Made by a program: the position numbers and the translations under genes | The notes under the pieces: model-generated | Databases searched by the model: none | Told to the model about the DNA's origin: nothing | What the model saw: the letters and a program-made list of their open reading frames with translations, nothing else | Shown: piece after piece, positions 13,001 to 25,357 of the stretch | Position numbering within the stretch: the first letter of the stretch is position 1 | Layout: each line of letters begins with the position of its first letter | NCBI GenBank assembly: GCA_946800325.1 | Contig: OX326956.1 | Span: forward strand, 10,395,167 to 10,459,166 | DNA: 64,000 nucleotides | Reading direction: 5' to 3' | Source of the DNA: Luzula sylvatica | Taxonomy: Eukaryota > Streptophyta > Magnoliopsida > Poales > Juncaceae

Positions 13001-16000
13001 TTTGAAGGTGTTAGACTTCAGTTTTTGCATTTTTAAGAAATGTTTGAAAAAAATGAAATTTCTATGTGTTAATCTTCAATTACGGAGTGTTTCGAGTGCG
13101 ACATGAAAATTGAATATTTTGTTTGTGTAACACTTAAATTTTAACCATTTTTATAAACATATCTTAGTTGAAATTTTGTGAATATGTTATACTTCAGTTT
13201 TTGCATTTTTTAGAATTTTTTGAAAAAACTGAAATTTGTGTGTGGAAGTCTTCAATTACGGTGGATTTTGATTACGACATGAAAATTTAGTATTTTTCTT
13301 GTGTTACACTTCAATTTTAACATTTTTAAAAAAAAATATCATATTTGAATTTTTTGAAGGTGTTAGACTTCAGTTTTTGCATTTGTAAGAAATTTTTGAA
13401 AGAAATGAAATTTGTAAATGTTAGCCTTGAATTAGGGAGTATTTTGAGTATGACCTGAAAATTGAGTATTTTTCTTGTGTTACACATTAATTTTAACAAT
13501 TTTTACAAAAATATCTTAATTTAATTTTTTTAAGGTGTTTGGCTTGAGTTACGGAGTGTTTCGACTCCGACATGAAAATTGTTTATTTTGCTTGTGTAAC
13601 TCTTAAATTTTAACCATTTTTATATAAATATCTTAGTTCAATTTTGTGAATGTGTTAGACTTCAGTTTTTGCATTTTTAAGAATTTTTTGAAAAAAATGA
13701 AATTTGTGTGTGTTAGTCTTCAACGGAGAATTTTGAGTACGACATGAAAATTTAGTATTTTTCTCGTGTTACACTTCAATTTTAACATTTTTGAAAAAAA
13801 TATCATATTGAATTTTTTGAAGGTGAATTTTGCATTTTCAAATTTTTTTTTTGAGAAAATTTAAATTTGTGTGTTAGTCTTCAATTACCGTGTATTTCGA
13901 GTACGATATGAAAATTGAATATTTTGCTTGTGTTACACTTAAATTTTAACCATTTTTATAAAAATATCTTAGTTGAATTCGTTGAAGGTGTTAGACTTCA
14001 GTTTTTGCATTTTTAAGAAATTTTTGAAAAAATGAAATGTGTGTGTGTTTGTCTTCAATTACGGAGTATTTTGAGTATGAAATGAAAATTGAATATTTTT
14101 CTTGTGTTACAATTCAATTTTAACATTTTTTAAAAAAACAAACATAATTGAATTTTTTTTATGGTGTTAGACTTCAGTTTTTGTATTTCTATGAATTTTT
14201 TGAAAAAATTAAAATTTGTGTGTGTTAGTCTTGAATTATGTAGTATTTTGAGAACGACATGAAAATTGAGTATTTAGCTTGTGTTACACTTCAATTTTAA
14301 CATTTTTAAAAAACATATCTTAATTGAATATTTTTCTACCTTTGCAATTCTATGAACTTTTTGAAAAAATTGAAATTTGTGTGTGTTAGTCTGCAATTAA
14401 GGAGTATGTGGGGTACGACATTACAATTGAGTTGTTTTCTTGTGTTACACTTCAATTTTACCATTTTTTTTAAATAAATATAATGGAATTTTTTGAAGGT
14501 GTTAGACTTCTGTCTTTGCAATTTGAAGAAATTTTTGAAAAAATTGAAATTTGTGTGCGTTAGTCTTCAATTACGTAATATTTTGAGTGCGACAATAAAA
14601 TTGAGTATTTTTCTTGTGTTACACTTCAATTTTAACATTTTTAAAAAAAAATATCATAAGTGAATTTTTTGAATGTGTTAGACTTCAGTTTTTACATTTT
14701 TAAGAAATTTTTGAAAACTTTGAAATTTGTGTGTGTAAGTCTTGAATTATGGAGTATTTAGCTTGTGTTACACTTCCATTTAAATTTTTTTTTTAAAATA
14801 TCTTAATTGAATTGTTTGAATGTGTTAACCTTCAATTTTTGAATTTTTGAGAAATTTTTGAAAAAATTGAAATTTCTATATGTTAATCTTCAGTTACTTT
14901 CTAGTACGACATGAAAATTGAATATTTTGCTTGCGTAACACTTAAATCTTAACAATTTTTATAAAAAATATCTTAGTGGAATTTTGAGAATGTGTTAGAC
15001 TTCAGTTTTTGCATTTTTAAGAACTTTTTGAAAAAATTTAAATTTGTGTGTGTAAGTCTTCAATTACGGTGGATTTTAAGTACGACATGAAAATTTAGTG
15101 TTTTTCTTTTGTTACACTTTAATTTTAACATTTTTTAAAAAAATATCATATTTGAATATTTTGAAGGTGTTAGACTTCAGTTTTTGTATTTTTATGAATT
15201 TTTTGAAAAAATTGAAATTTGTGTGTGTTAGTCTGCAATTAAGGAGTATGTTGAGTACGACATGAAAATTGAGTATTTTTCTTGTGTTACACTTCAATTT
15301 TAACATTTTTAAAAAAAAATAACATAATTGAATTTTTTTTTTAAGGTGTTAGACTTCAGTTTTTGTATTTGTATGAATTTTTTGAAAAAATTGAAATTTG
15401 TGTGTGTGAGTCTGCAATTAAGGAGTATGTTGAGTACGACATGAAAATTGAGTTGTTTTATTGTGTTACACTTCAATTTTAACATTTTTTATAAATAAAT
15501 ATAATTGAATTTTTTGAAGGTGTTAGACTTCTGTCTTTGCAATTTGAAGAAATTTTTGAAAAAATCAAAATTTGTGTGCGTTAGTCTTCAATTACGGAAT
15601 ATTTTGAGTGCGACAAGAAAATTGAGTATTTTTCTTGTGTAACACTTCAATTTTAATATTTCTAAAAAAATATCATAATTGAATTTTTTGAAGGTGTTAG
15701 ACTTCACTTTTTGCATTTTTAAGAAATTTTTGAAAAAATTGAAATTGGTGTGTGTTAGTCTTGAGTTATGGAGTATTTAGCTTGTGTTACACTTCAATTT
15801 AAAAAAAAAATTAAAAATATCTTAATTGAATTGTTTGAAGGTGTTAAGACTTCAATTTTTGCATTTTGAGAAATTTTTGAAAAAATTGAAATTTCTATGT
15901 GTTAATCTTCAGTTACGGAGTGTTTCTAGTACGACATGAAAATTGAATATTTTTCTTGTGAAACACTTAAATTTTAACCATTTTTATACAAAATATCTTA

Positions 16001-18215
16001 GTTCAATTTTGAGAATGTGTTAGACTTCAGTTTTTGCATTTTTAAGAATTTTTTGAAAAAATATAAATTTGTGTGTGTAAGTCTTCAATTACGGTGGATT
16101 TTAAGTACGACATGAAAATTTAGTGTTTTTCTTTTGTTACACTTCAATTTTAACATTTTTTTAAAAAATATCATATTTGAATTTTTTGAAGGTGTTAGAC
16201 TTCGGTTTTTGTATTTTTATGAATTTTTAGAAAAAATTGAAATTTGTGTGTGTTAGTCTGCAATTAAGGAGTATGTTGAGTACGACATGAAAATTGAGTA
16301 TTTTTCTTGTGTTACACTACAATTTTAACATTTAAAAAAAATAACATAATTGAATTTTTTTGAGATGTTAGACTTCAGTTTTTGTATTTTTATGAATTTT
16401 TTGAAAAATTTGAAATTTGTTTGTAAGTCTACAATTAAGAAGTATGTTGAGTACGACATGAAAATTGAGTTGTTTTATTGTGTTACAATTCAATTTTAAC
16501 ATTTTTTATAAATAAAAATAATTGAATTTTTTGAAGGTGTTAGACTTCAGTTTTTGCATTTTTAAGAAATTTTTAAAAAAATTGAAATTTGTGTGTGTTA
16601 GTCTTGAATTATGGAGTATTTAACTTGTGTTACACTTCAATTTTAATTTTTTTTTAAAATATCTTAATTGAATTGTTTGAAGGTGTTAGACTTCAATTTT
16701 TCCATTTTTGAGAAATTTTTGAAAAATTTGAGATTTCTATGTGTTAATCTTCAGTTACGGAGTGTTTCTAGTACGACATGTAAATTGAATATTTTTCTTG
16801 CGTAACACTTAAATTTTAACCATTTTTATAAAAATATCTTAGTTCAATTTTGAGAATGTGTTAGACTTCAGTTTTTGAATTTTTAAGAATTTTTTGAAAA
16901 AATTGAAATTTGTGTGTGTATGTCTTCAATTACGGTCGATTTTGAGTACGACATGAAAATTTAGTGTTTTTCTTTTGTTACACTTAAATTTTAACATTTT
17001 TAAAAAAAATATCATATTTGAAATTTTTGAAGGTGTTAGACTTCAGTTTTTGCATTTGTAAGAAATTTTGGAAAAAAATGAAATTTGTATATGTTAGTCT
17101 TAAATTACGGTGTATTTCAAGTAAGACATGAAAATTCAATATTTTCTTGTGTTATACTAAATTTTAACAATTATTATAAAAATATCTTAATTGAATTTTT
17201 TTTATGGTGTTAGACTTCAGTTTTTGTATTTTCAAAAAAAATTTGAGAAAATTGAAATTTGTGTGTTAGTCTTCAATTACCGTGTATTTCGAGTACGATA
17301 TGAAAATTGAATATTTTGCTTGTGTTACACTTAAATTTTAACAATTTTTATAAAAATATCTTAGTTGAATTCGTCGAAGGTGTTAAACTTCAGTTTTTGC
17401 AGTTTTACGAAATTTTCGAAAAAATAAAATTTGTGTGTGTTCGTCTTCAATTACGGAGTATTTTGAGTACGACTTCAAAATTGAGTATTTTTCTTGTGTT
17501 ACACTTGAATTTTAACATTTAAAAAAAAAATAACATAATTGATTTTTTTTGAGGTGTTAGACTTAAGTTTTTACTTTTTTAAGAATTTTTTGAAAAAATT
17601 GAGATTCGTGTGTGTTAGTCTTGAATTATGGAGTATTTTCAGTACGCCATAAAAATTCAGTATTTTGCTTGTGTTAGCCTTCAATTACGGAATTTTTCGA
17701 GTACGACATGAAAATTGAATATTTTTCTTGTGTTACATTTAAATTTAAACAATTTTTATAAAAATACCTTAATTGATTTTTTTGGGTGTTTGACTTCTGT
17801 TTTTGCATTTTCAAGAATTTTTTTTAAAAATTGAAATTTGTGTGTGTTAGTCTTCAATTACAGAGTATTTCGAGTACGACATGAAAATTGAATATTTTGC
17901 TTGTGCTACACTTTAACTTTAACCATTTTTATAAAAATATCATAGTTGAATTTTTAGAAGGTGTTAGGCTTCAGTTTTTGCATTCTTAAGAAATTTTTGA
18001 AAAAAATTAAATTTGTGTGTGTTAGTCTTCAATTACGGAGTATTGTGTATAGCACGAAAATTGAGTATTTTTCTTGTGTTACACTTCAATTTTGACATTT
18101 CTAAAACAAAAATATCATAATTGAATTTTTTTAAGGTGTTAAACTTCAGTTTTTGTATTTTTAAGAATTTTTTGAAAAAATTGAAATTTGTGTGTGTTAG
18201 TCTTGAATTATTGAT
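13001..18215 (-). repeat. Satellite family A array, reverse polarity
   Basis: The same monomer family reads on the minus strand here: the plus strand shows GAAGGTGTTAGACTTCAG and GTGTGTTAGTCTTCAATTAC in alternation. The switch from the forward array lies at a shared AATTGAATTG near 12,991-13,000 with no unrelated DNA between. Monomer variants (for example GAATTTTGAGAATGTG or similar near 14,980, 16,000 and 16,850) recur at irregular 0.85-1.0 kb spacing, so a higher-order pattern exists but is less regular than in 1-7,780. Confidence 0.95.
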
Positions 18216-20085
18216 AAGGGGGTTTTTCATCACTTTTTACATGCACAAAATATAGAATTTAAACACATAAATATGATTAAAGTATACCAAATATTCATAA
18301 TTCCAATATATTGAGATAAAATACTTTAAGATGTGTTTTTGTGTTATTTCAGATGAAAAGTGCACAATCTCACAAAACCAGGACTGTAGATGGATTGGTA
18401 TCCTCATGCCGAACGATTTGGTGTATCGTATGATGATATTTGATGGAAGCATGAGAGAGAAATTGAGCCTTTAATTCAGACAGGTCAAATATGATTCGTT
18501 ACACCAAAGACAACACAGTTCCTAACGTGATTAAACCCTCTCCTGATCTTCTGTGGTAACAAGAATCGTACAGCACCTGAAATAACCCAAATCCCTCTCT
18601 TCACATGATTCGCCACACGCGCAGCCACACATATATGCTGGATCTGTTTGACCAGTCAAAGATCTGGAGTACATGATTCGATGCGAGTTATAATCCGTGC
18701 TACCATGCCGTGGCCTACTACAAGTCTCTTCTGGACTCAACACACAAAGGCTGCACGCAAAATCTTACACCAGATCTGGCTTTCTTTGATTACGCGTCTT
18801 ACCAGAGCAGCGAGTCATTTGTACTCTCTCCGACCCGCGACACCAAAGACCACACAATCCAGCGTACACCAAATCCCTTGGCCTCTGACCAGTCAGACCA
18901 ACGTCCTTCATCAGCTGTGAACACAATCTCGTGTGAACCACGCTGCAGCGCACTGACAACTCTCTCTTCTGTGCATTACACGATGAGTTACGGAAACCTC
19001 GCTGTAAAGAATCGAATGAGGCGGTTCAAACTGAATATCTTGGAGCCTTGCTCTCGTGCACTTTCTCCAGTTCCATGATAACCGCAGATCTCCATTTCCA
19101 TGTTTAAAGAAGGAATCTGTTACTCTCTCTCTCTCCAGTCCTGTCTGAAACGGAGACCAAGAGCAGGAATTTCTGCTATTTTCTGCTGAATAAAAATGAA
19201 TTAATCTGGATCTGTGGGAAATATCTTGAGGGGTATTTTGGGGTTTTCTCCCTCGTCCTACGTCTGAATTGGATGAAACTTGAACCGTTGGATTCGTTGC
19301 AAATTTCTCAACCTACCCATACAAGTTGCAACATCAGATCTGGAATTTTCGAATTATTTCCCCTTCTTTTCCCCTATAAAAGACATCCAAAACCCCTCTC
19401 TCAACTTTACCATTGGTCCTCATTGGTCAACCACTCCATTTTAGGGGGAAGGTATGGTCTTAGCCTCTTCCCCCTCCATTGTTAGAGCATCTCGAGCTCT
19501 CTTCCTCATCTTTGAGCCCTTTTTGCCAAGAAACCGTGTCTTGCACGGTTTTCGAAGCCCTTCCGAGGAGCTTTTTCTCTCTCTCTTGAAGCTCAAAGAA
19601 GTTTCTCTCCTCCTCCTCTCATCTCCTCTCAAGGCGTGAAGGCTCGAGGACCTCGCCAAGATCCAATCTTGGACTTCATTCTCTCCTTTTTCGGTACTCT
19701 CTTTTACAATTGTTGCGTTTTAATTAGGAATAATTAGATATGATTGAAATCTCTTCGTGAACTTGTTATATACTGTGAAATATAGTTTGTGGAATTTTTG
19801 TAGAATTTTTCTTGCATTTTTTCTATTTTTCCTTTGTGATATACTCAATTTTCTGTGCTGTTTTGAGAATTCGATTTAAAATAGAAAATAACTCAAAAAT
19901 ACTTTCTTCTCAATATCATTGTTTAGATCTAGATCTGTAGTTTAATATAGTTTTTAAATAAATCAATTCTCTGCCATTTTCTATTTGTCGCTGATTTTAC
20001 AAAATCAGCTTGTTAAGGACTAAACTGTAAAATTAGTATAAATCCAGTTCTAGACCTTTTTGTCCCTGATTATTCATGAACTTGT
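18216..20085. other. Non-satellite island inside the satellite array
   Basis: About 1.87 kb of higher-complexity, less AT-rich sequence with no satellite. Its left flank is reverse satellite and its right flank is forward satellite. Both flanks are broken within ~25 bp of the same monomer position (around TCGTACTCAAAATACTCC). The second half has a TATA-like box (19,375) followed by a pyrimidine-rich stretch resembling a transcribed 5' leader. The frames of 61-122 codons show no recognisable domain. A decayed solo LTR of a large gypsy element or a captured gene promoter are possible, but no TG...CA ends or target duplication were found. Confidence 0.6.
19375..19382 (+). promoter_or_regulatory. 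Candidate TATA box in the island
   Basis: CCCC-TATAAAAG is followed within ~60 bp by a C/T-rich stretch (CCTCTCTCAACTTTACC) and later by CT-rich leader-like DNA (19,490-19,640). This layout is typical of a plant RNA polymerase II promoter or of the U3/R part of an LTR. No coding region downstream is recognised before satellite resumes at 20,086. Confidence 0.35.
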
Positions 20086-23000
20086 AGATCGTACTCAAAA
20101 TATTCCATAATTCAAGTCTAACACACAAAAATTTCAATTTTTTCAAAACTTTCTTAAAAATGCAAAAGCTGAAGTCTAACACCTTCAAAAATTTCAATTA
20201 AGATTTTTTATTAGCATTGTTATAATTTAAGTGTAGCACAAGAAAAATACTCAATTTTCATGTCGTACTAGAAATATTCCGTAATTGAAGACTAACAAAC
20301 ACAAATTTTAATTTTTTCAAAACATTCTTAAAAATGCAAAAACAGAAATGTAACACCTTCAAAAAATTCAATTATGATATATTTCAAAAAAATGTAAAAA
20401 TTGAAGTGTAACACATGATTCGTACTCAAAATACTCCGTAATTGAAGACAAGCACACAAATTTTAATTTTTTTCAAGAATTTCTTAAAAACGAAAAAAGT
20501 AAAGTCTAACACCTTCAAAAAATTCAACTAATTTATTATATGAAAACGGTTAAAATTTAAGTGTAACACAAGAAAAATATTCAATTTTCAGGTCGTACTC
20601 GTAATACTCCGTAATTGAAGACTAACACACACAAATTTCAATTTTTTCAAAAATTTCATAAAAATGCAAAAACAGAAGTCTAACACATTCAAAAATTAAA
20701 TCATGATATTTTTTTAAAAGTGTTAAAATTGAAGCGTAACACATGAAAAATACTCAATTTTCATGCTGCACACAAAATACACCGTAATTGAAGACTAACA
20801 CACAAAAATTTCAATTTTTTTTCAAAAATTTCATAAAAATACAAAAACTAAAGTCTACACCTTCCAAAAATTGAAATAATTTTTTTTTATAGAAATGGAT
20901 AAAATTTAAGTGTAAGACAAGCAAAATATTCAATTTTCATGTCATGCTCGAAATACTCCGAAATTGAAGACTACCACACACAAATTTCATGTTATTCACA
21001 AATTTCTTAAAAATACAAAAACAGAAGTCTAACACCTTCAACAAATTCAATTAAGCTATTTTTATAAAAATTGTTAAAACTTAAGTGTATCCCAATCCAA
21101 ATACTCAATTTTCAAGTCTTTCAGAAAATACTCCGTAATTTAAGACTAACACACACAAATTTAAGTTTTTTTGAAAAATTCATAAAAATAAATTCAATTA
21201 TGATATTTTTTTCAAAAATGTTAAAATTTAAGGGTAACACAAGAGAAATACTCAATTTTCACGTCATACTCAAAATACTCCGTAATTGAAGACTAACACA
21301 CAACAATTTCAATTTTTTCAAAACATTCTCAAAAATGCAAAACAGAAGTCTAACACCTTCAAAAAATTCAATTAAGATATTTTTTTTAAAAATGATAAAA
21401 TTGAAGTGTAACACAAGGAAAATACTCATCTTTCATATCGTACTCAAACTACTCAATAATTCAAGTCTAACACACACAAATTTCAATTTTTTCAAAACTT
21501 TCTTAAAAATGCAAAAGCTGAAGTCACCTTCAAAAATTTCAACTAATTTTTTATATGAAAATGGTTAAATTTTAAGTGTAACACAGGAAAAATATTCAAT
21601 TTTCAGTTCGTACTCATAAAACTCCGTAATTGAAGACTAACACACACAAATTGTGATCTTATCAAAAATTTCATAAAAATGCAAAAACAGAAGCTTAACA
21701 CATTCAAAAATTCAATTATGATATTTTTTAAAAAAATTTAAAAATTGAAGTGTAACACATGAAAAATACTCAATTTTCATGTCGCACACAAAATAAACCG
21801 TAATTGAAGACTAACACACACAAATTTCAATTTTTTTCAAAAATTTCATGAAAATGAAAAAACTAGAGTCTAACACTTTCAAAAAAAATTCAATTAGGAT
21901 ATTTATATAAAAAAATTTATAATTTAATTGTAGCACAAGAAAAATATTCAATTTTCATGTCGTTCTCGTAATACTCCGTAATTGAAGACTAACACACACA
22001 AATTTCAATTTTTTCAAACTTTTCACAAAAATACAAAAACAGAAGTCTAACACATTCAAAAATTCAATCATGATATTTTTAAAAAATCTTAAAATTGATG
22101 TGTAACACATTAAAAATACTCAATTTTCATGTCGCACACAAAATACACCGTAATTGAAGACTAACACACACAAATTTCAATATTTTTCACAAATTTCTTA
22201 AAAATGCAAAAACAGAAGTCTAACACCTTCAAAAAATTCAATTATGGTATTTTTATAAAAATTGTTCAAATTTAAGTGTTTCCCAATCCAAATACACAAT
22301 TTTTATGTCATTCTCAAAATACTCCGTAATTTAAGACTAACACACAGAAATTTAAGTTTTTTCGAAAAATTCATAAAAATGCAAAAACAGAAGTCTATCA
22401 CCTTCAAAAAATTCAATTATGATATTTTTTTTTAAATGTTAAAATTTAAGGGTAACACAAGAAAAGTACTCAATTTTCACGTCCTACTCAAAATACTCCG
22501 TAATTGAAGACTAACACACAAAAATTTCAATTTTTTCAAAACATTCTTAAAAATGCAAAACTGAAGTCTAACACCTTCAAAAAAGTCAATTAAGATATTT
22601 TTTTTAAAAATGATAAAATTAAAGTGTAGCACAAGCAAAATACTCAACTTTCATATCGTACTCAAACTACTCCATAATTCATGTCTAACACACAAAAATT
22701 TCAATTTTTTCAAAATTTTCTATAAAATGCAAAAGCTGAAGTCTAACACCTTGAAAAAATTTAACTAATTATTTATATGAAAATGGTTAAAATTTAAGTG
22801 TAATACAAGAAAAATATTCAATTTTCAGGTCGTACTCGTAATACTCCGTAATTGAAGACTAACACACACAAATTTTAATTTAATCAAAAATTTCATAAAA
22901 ATGCAAAAACAGAAGCCTAACACATTCAAAAATTCAATTATGACATTTTTTTAAAAAATGTTAAAATTGAAGTGTAACACATGCAAAATACTCAATTTTC

Positions 23001-25357
23001 ATGTCGCACACAAAATAAACCGTAATTCAAGACTAACACACACAAATTTCAATTTTTTTCAAAAAATTCATGAAAATGCAAAAACTAGAGTCTAACACCT
23101 TCAAAAAAATTCATGTGAGATATTTATATAAAAATTGTTATAATTTAAGTGTAACACAAGAAAAATATTCAATTTTCATGTCGTTCTCGTAATACTCCGT
23201 AATTGAAGGCTAACACACACAAATTTCAATTTTTTCAAAATTTTCACAAAAATACAAAAACAGAATTCTAATACATTCAAAAATTCAATCATGATATTTT
23301 TTTAAAATATCTAAAAATTGAACTGTAACACATGAAAAATACTCAATTTTCATGTCGCACACAAAATACACCGTAATTGAGGACTAACACACAAAAATTT
23401 CAATTTTTTTCAAAAATTTCATAAAAATACAAAAACTGAAGTCTAACATCTTCCAAAAATTGAACTAATTTTTTTTTATAAAAATGATGAAATTTTAAGT
23501 GTAACACAAGAAAAATATTCAATTTTCATGTCGTGCTCGAAATATTCCGTAATTGAAGACTAACACACACAAATTTCATTTTTTTCACAAATTTCTTAAA
23601 ACAGAAGTCTAACACCTTACAAAAATTCAATTAAGGTATTTTTATAAAAAATGTTCAAATTTAAGTGTATCCCAATCCAAATACTCAATTTTTATGTCGT
23701 TCTCAAAATACTCCGTAATTTAGGACTAATACACCGAAATTTAAGTTTTTTCGAAAAATTCATAAAAATGCAAAAACAGAAGTCTATCACCTTCAAAAAA
23801 TTCAATTATGATATATTTTTTAAAAATGTTAAAATTTAAGGGTAACACAAGAAAATACTCAATTTTCACGTCCTACTCAAAATACTCCGTAATTGAAGAC
23901 TATCACAGAAAAATTTTAATTTTAACTAAACATTCTTAAAACAGCAAAACTGAAGTCTAACACCTTCAAAAAAATCAATTAAGATATTTTTTTTAAAAAT
24001 GATTAAATTGAAGTGTAACACAAGCAAAATACTCAACTTTCATATTGTACTCAAAATACTCCATAATTCAAGTCTAACACACAAAAATTTTAATTTTTTG
24101 AAATTTTTTTTAAAAATGCAAAAGCTCAAGTCTCAATTAAGATTTTTTTATTAGCATTGTTATAATTTAAGTGTAGCACAAGAAAAATACTGAATTTTCA
24201 TGTCGTACTAGAAATACTCCGTACTTGAAGTCTAGCACACACAAATTTTAGTTTTTTCAAAACATTCTTAAAAATGCAAAAATAGAAATGTAACACCTTC
24301 AAAAAATTATATTATGATATATTTCAAAAAAAATGTGAAAATTCGTGTATAAGACAAGAAAAATACTCAATTTTCAGGTCGTACTCAAAATATTCCGTAA
24401 TTGAAGACTAGCACAGACAAATTTCAATTTTTTCAAAAAATTCTTAAAAATGGGAAAACTAAAGTCTAACACCTTCTTAAAATTCAACTAATTTTTTATA
24501 TGAAAATGGTTAAAATTTAAGTGTAACACAAAAAAAATATTCAATTTTCACGTCTTACTCGTAATAATCCGTAATTGAAGACTAACACACACAAATTTCA
24601 ATTTTATCAAAACTTTCATAAAAATGCAAAAACATAAGTCTAACACATTAAAAAATTCAATTATGATATTTTTTTTAAAATGTTAAAATTGAAGTGTAAC
24701 ACATGAAAAATACTTAATTTTCATGTCGCACACAAAATAAACCGTAATTGAAGACTAACACACACAAATTTCAATTTTTTTCAAAAAATTCATGAAAATG
24801 CAAAAACTAGAGTCTAACACCTTCAAAAAAATTCATTTAAGATATTTATATAATAATTGTTATAATTTAAGTGTAACACAAGAAAAATATTCAATTTTCA
24901 TGTCGTTCTAAAAATAATCCGTAATTGAAGACTAACACACGCAAATTTCAATTTTTTCAAAAATTTCTTAAAAATGCAAAAACAGAAGTCTAACACATTC
25001 AAAAAAAATTCAATCATGATATTTTTTAAAAAATGTTAAAATTGAAGTGTAACACATGAAAAATACTCAATTTTCATGTCGCACACAAAATACACCGTAA
25101 TTGAAGACTAACACACAAATTTCAATTTTTTTCAAAAATTTCATAAAAATGCAAAAACAAAAGGCTAACACCTTCCAAACGTTGAACTAATTTTTTTTTA
25201 TAAAAATGGTTCAAATTTAAGTGTAACACATGCAAAATATTCAATTTTCATGTCATGCTCGAAATACTCCGTATTTGAAGACTAAAACACACAAATTAAT
25301 TTTTTTCACAAATTTCTTAAAAATGCAAAAACAGAAGTCTAACACCATCACAAATTT
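20086..25357 (+). repeat. Satellite family A array, forward polarity, diverged variants
   Basis: The array resumes at TCGTACTCAAAATATTCC. Monomers keep the three-block structure but carry their own variants, for example ATGTCGCACACAAAATA and CCCAATCCAAATAC. The latter appears near 21,090, 22,275 and 23,667. The ATTTATATAA variant occurs near 21,900, 23,120 and 24,844. Spacing of 1.2-1.7 kb suggests an imperfect higher-order unit with monomer gains and losses. Some monomers are truncated (near 21,185 and 23,595). Confidence 0.95.

Noticed and set aside
18648..19078. Frames of 90 and 122 codons in the non-satellite island
   Set aside because: They overlap each other and an opposite-strand frame, show no recognisable domain or signal peptide, and have no clear promoter or splice support.
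19441..19659. Opposed 61- and 72-codon frames rich in Arg/Ser/Leu
   Set aside because: They are composition effects of a CT-rich leader-like tract read on both strands.
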